DNA from: Thermincola ferriacetica
GTDB lineage: Bacteria > Bacillota > Thermincolia > Thermincolales > Thermincolaceae
Assembly (NCBI RefSeq): GCF_001263415.1
Contig: NZ_LGTE01000004.1
Location: 1-64,000, forward strand
Reading direction: 5' to 3'
Length of the DNA stretch: 64,000 bases
Of the stretch, positions 61,397 through 64,000 are shown in pieces. The notes beneath the pieces are model-generated. The model was given only the letters and a program-made list of their open reading frames with translations, was not told the origin of the DNA and did no database searches. Position numbers and translations under genes: made by a program. The stretch's first letter is position 1. Each line of letters opens with the position of its first letter.

Positions 61397-64000
61397 CTAA
61401 TATGCGTTGATTTTCCTGGCTACTGCCAGCTTGTCTATGTTTTTGTGTTCGCGGATCAGTCCTATTGCTTCATAGGCAACTACCGCCGTTTCCGCGCGGG
61501 TAATGTTCCTGCCCGGGCGGTACAGGCCGTCGGGGTACCCTTTCACAATACCTGCGGTGGTTAATGCCTTAATCGAGTTTTCGGCCCAGTCAGGCAGTTT
61601 GTCGGCGAACGATACGGTACCGGTTAACTGCGACAGGTCCTGCCCGGTAATGTACAGGTATTTTGCCATTATCACTGCCATCTCCGCCCTGGTAATGGTT
61701 TTGGACGCCTGGAAGGTATTGTCCTCATAGCCTACCACCAAACCTAACTGTTTGGCCACTTGAATCTTGTCTTTTGCCCAGCCCGGTATCTGGTCGGCAT
61801 CATCAAATTTGCCGGTGTCCGGCAGGTCCTCCGGTATATCCAATGCGTTCATCAGGGTTACCACAAACTCGGCGCGGGTGATGTTCCGGTCGGGAAAGAA
61901 TTGGTTGTTGTACCCTTTCATCAGCCCCAACTGCTCCACTGCGGCTATTTCTCTCACAGCCCAGTGGTGTACTGCGTCGGTGAAGCTTGGCCCTTTGGCC
62001 GGGTCTACTACTGTGTTGCTGATAGTGCCGGTTAATGTGACAACAGTTGTTTGGGGCTGTTCTGTACTTGTCGGGCTGGTGGTGCCCGGACTGCTGCTGG
62101 AACCGCCGGAACTGGCTGAGGTGGTGCTGATATTTATGGTGTAATTGAATGCCTGCGTTGCGCTTGTGTTGCCCATAGCATCAATACCGTAAACATACAG
62201 GGTTACGGTGTTATTGATACTCACCGGTTCTGTATAAACTGTCCAGTTGGTGCTATCGAAGCTGTAGTATATCGTCGCCGGTTCATTGGCTGTCAAATAA
62301 ACTGTTTGAGCCGTCGTGTATGTCCCCGGTGCCGGAGCTGCGGTAATGGTAGGTGCAACGGTATCTATTACATAATTCTGTGCTTCTACCGCCGAAGCAT
62401 TACCAGCACTGTCAACGGCATAATATTTCAAGGTAGTGGTTGTGTCAATCGTTATGGGCTCACTGTATACAATACCGGAAACAGTCGGGTCAGAGCCGTC
62501 CGTTGTGTAATATACCGTTGCCGGTTCATCTGTGGTAAATGTTACAACCTGCGGCTCCCTAAAGGTTCCGCCTATAACGGAAGGTGTCACTGCTGGCGGA
62601 GTGGTGTCGGGCTGAGCCAGCGTAAACATATAAATATCACTGGTCCAGTTGACAGTATCTCGCCAATCTTCCCATACAATTCTATTACCATGAATAGCTA
62701 CGTGATCAGGATAACTCTCTGGGTTAGTGGTTATTTGAGTTTTAACTCCGGTTGTCAGGTCGTACATATAAACATATGAGCCATTATCTTCTATATATGC
62801 AATTTTATCTTCATAAATGACAGGTTTCTCCTGGTTTAACGGATCAGTTATAAGAGGGGTTTCCGTTCCTGTGCTTATGTCGTACATGTAAATATCCTGG
62901 GTGCCGTTGCGCTCATCTGACCACACTATTTTGTTCCCATAAATTATGGGGTGATACTGGTATGCCAAATTGTTGGTAATTTGAGTTTCATTATCGGTAC
63001 TCAGGTCGTACATGTAGATGTCAAAGTTGCCGTTGCGGTCATCTATCCATACTATTTTGTTATCATAGATAGCAGGTTCATATTGATTGGCTGTATTGGT
63101 GGTTATCCGGGTTTCTGTACCGGTACTCAGATCGTACATGTAGATGTCGTTAGTGCCGTTGCGGTCATCTTGGTAAACTATTTTATCGCCGTAAATAGCA
63201 GGGATACTTTGATTAAACGGATCATTAGTTATCTGGGTTTCGGTGCCGGTACTCAGGTCGTGCATGTAAATGTCGTTGTTCCCGTTGCGGTCGTCCTGGT
63301 AAACTATTTTGTCCCCGTAAATGGCAGGATTTGTTTGGTTTGCCGGGTCAGTTGTTATCCGGGTTTCTGTACCGGTACTCAGGTCGTACATGTAGATGTC
63401 GCCGTTTCCGTTGCGATTGTCCTCATATACAATTCTATCACCGTAAATGGCAGGTTTTCCTTGATCTGCCGGGTCGGTTGTTATTCGGGTTTCGGTGCCA
63501 TCTGCCTGCACAGGTGGAATATACATATAGATGTCAAGGTTACCGTTGCGGTCATCTACCCATGCTATTTTATCGCCCAAAATTATCGGACTGCCTTGGT
63601 TTGCCAAATCATTTGTTATCTGGTTTTCCCTGCCAGTGTTCAGGTCGTACATATAGATGTCGGCGTTGCCGTTGCGCCAATCTTCCCATACAATTTTATC
63701 GAAATAAATGTTGCAGTAATATTGTTCTGCAGAATTGACGGCAATCGGAACCTCTCTGTCCATAGTCAAATCATACATGTAAATGTCAGCAGTGCCACCA
63801 CGGTAATCAACCCACACTATTTTGTCATTATAAATATTGACAGGACCACTTTGATTGGATGGGTCAAAAGTAATTTGAGTTTCATTACCGGTGCCCAGGT
63901 CGTACATGTAGATGTCAAAGTTGCCGTTGCGGTCATCCACCCATGCTATTTTGTTATCATAGATAGCAGGTTCATATTGCCCGGCTGTATTGGTGGTTAT
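61397..64000 (-). CDS. secreted beta-propeller protein with SLH domains, partial
   Basis: The frame is open to the window edge, so the N terminus is missing; about 867 residues are present. Tandem TolB-like blades of about 43 residues (DIYMYDLSTGTETQITND, NPAIYGDKIVYQDDRNG) fill residues 1-450, then two chitobiase-like domains (VTFTTDEPATVYYTTDGSDP; YLTANEPATIYYSFDST), a Ser/Thr linker and three SLH repeats (FTDAVHHWAVREIAAVEQLG; WAKDKIQVAKQLGLVVGYED; FADKLPDWAENSIKALTTAG). A surface-bound protein, perhaps for binding polymers. Confidence 0.92.
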   Translation of the reverse strand: MTTNTAGQYEPAIYDNKIAWVDDRNGNFDIYMYDLGTGNETQITFDPSNQSGPVNIYNDKIVWVDYRGGTADIYMYDLTMDREVPIAVNSAEQYYCNIYFDKIVWEDWRNGNADIYMYDLNTGRENQITNDLANQGSPIILGDKIAWVDDRNGNLDIYMYIPPVQADGTETRITTDPADQGKPAIYGDRIVYEDNRNGNGDIYMYDLSTGTETRITTDPANQTNPAIYGDKIVYQDDRNGNNDIYMHDLSTGTETQITNDPFNQSIPAIYGDKIVYQDDRNGTNDIYMYDLSTGTETRITTNTANQYEPAIYDNKIVWIDDRNGNFDIYMYDLSTDNETQITNNLAYQYHPIIYGNKIVWSDERNGTQDIYMYDISTGTETPLITDPLNQEKPVIYEDKIAYIEDNGSYVYMYDLTTGVKTQITTNPESYPDHVAIHGNRIVWEDWRDTVNWTSDIYMFTLAQPDTTPPAVTPSVIGGTFREPQVVTFTTDEPATVYYTTDGSDPTVSGIVYSEPITIDTTTTLKYYAVDSAGNASAVEAQNYVIDTVAPTITAAPAPGTYTTAQTVYLTANEPATIYYSFDSTNWTVYTEPVSINNTVTLYVYGIDAMGNTSATQAFNYTINISTTSASSGGSSSSPGTTSPTSTEQPQTTVVTLTGTISNTVVDPAKGPSFTDAVHHWAVREIAAVEQLGLMKGYNNQFFPDRNITRAEFVVTLMNALDIPEDLPDTGKFDDADQIPGWAKDKIQVAKQLGLVVGYEDNTFQASKTITRAEMAVIMAKYLYITGQDLSQLTGTVSFADKLPDWAENSIKALTTAGIVKGYPDGLYRPGRNITRAETAVVAYEAIGLIREHKNIDKLAVARKINAY
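62880..64000. repeat. DNA repeats coding propeller blades
   Basis: Units of about 129 bases sharing GTCGTACATGTAGATGTC and TTGCCGTTGCGGTCATC-like blocks recur at least eight times up to the window edge. They code the beta-propeller and vary mainly at third positions. Confidence 0.75.

Noticed and set aside
1-64000. rRNA or ordinary tRNA genes
   Set aside because: None seen on reading both strands; a covariance search would be decisive but was not possible.

Overview
The window looks like part of a plasmid, or an integrative element with plasmid-type replication and partition genes, from an anaerobic or thermophilic Firmicute of the Desulfotomaculum/Pelotomaculum kind. This rests on strong AAAGGAGG-type ribosome sites, frequent GTG starts, SLH-domain surface proteins, a RepA_N-type initiator, ParM/ParR-type partition genes around a repeat array, and roughly balanced base composition (judged by eye, not computed). 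No species can be named. Nearly every gene is read leftward (minus strand); the exceptions are one IS200/IS605 element and four short antisense RNAs.

Layout. 0.1-10 kb: many small zinc-ribbon or unknown phage-like genes, a sliding-clamp-like protein, a DUF3150-like protein and an AAA+ ATPase. 10-20 kb: DNA-processing genes (RadC, a Cas4/AddB-like Fe-S nuclease, a PcfM-like protein, a DNA methyltransferase, an annealing-like protein and SSB) plus four small hydrophobic-peptide genes, each opposed by an antisense promoter. 19-26 kb: a DUF2325-like gene, a 4-repeat CRISPR array and a Cas12m-like effector without visible nuclease residues, followed by two IS200/IS605 elements, one of which splits a ribbon-helix-helix gene. 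26-31.5 kb: a metallopeptidase/VWA protein with a MoxR-type ATPase, accessory genes and a tmRNA gene without a recognisable tag. 31.8-45.9 kb: a giant secreted PKD protein, two SLH proteins and a complete-looking Tad/Flp pilus set. 46-54 kb: two S1-domain paralogues flanking repA, an IsrB element, a VirD4-like ATPase and a replication-relaxation protein. 54-61.4 kb: an IscB element, parR-like gene, 180-bp GTATAC repeat array, parM-like gene, HD-GYP protein and CpaE-like ATPase. 61.4-64 kb: the C-terminal part of a beta-propeller/SLH surface protein.

How it works together. The left 32 kb appears to be a set of operons with similar control cassettes: a sigma-A promoter (TTTACA, 18 bases, TATAAT), usually inside a palindrome, then a leader with a very stable intrinsic terminator before the first gene. 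There are six such promoter-terminator cassettes, at about 4.8, 10.3, 14.1, 18.9, 30.0 and 31.7 kb, and a lone terminator of the same family at 29.4 kb. In three of them a short leader reading frame runs through the terminator. This suggests one repressor plus an attenuation or antitermination system. The right half supplies replication, segregation, probable transfer and a surface pilus.

The most unusual items are the shared promoter-attenuator cassettes, the nuclease-dead Cas12m with a tiny array, the cluster of four type I toxin-antitoxin-like pairs (one frameshifted by a 13-bp duplication), the tmRNA with no canonical tag, and the presence on one replicon of TnpB (two), IscB, IsrB and Cas12m.
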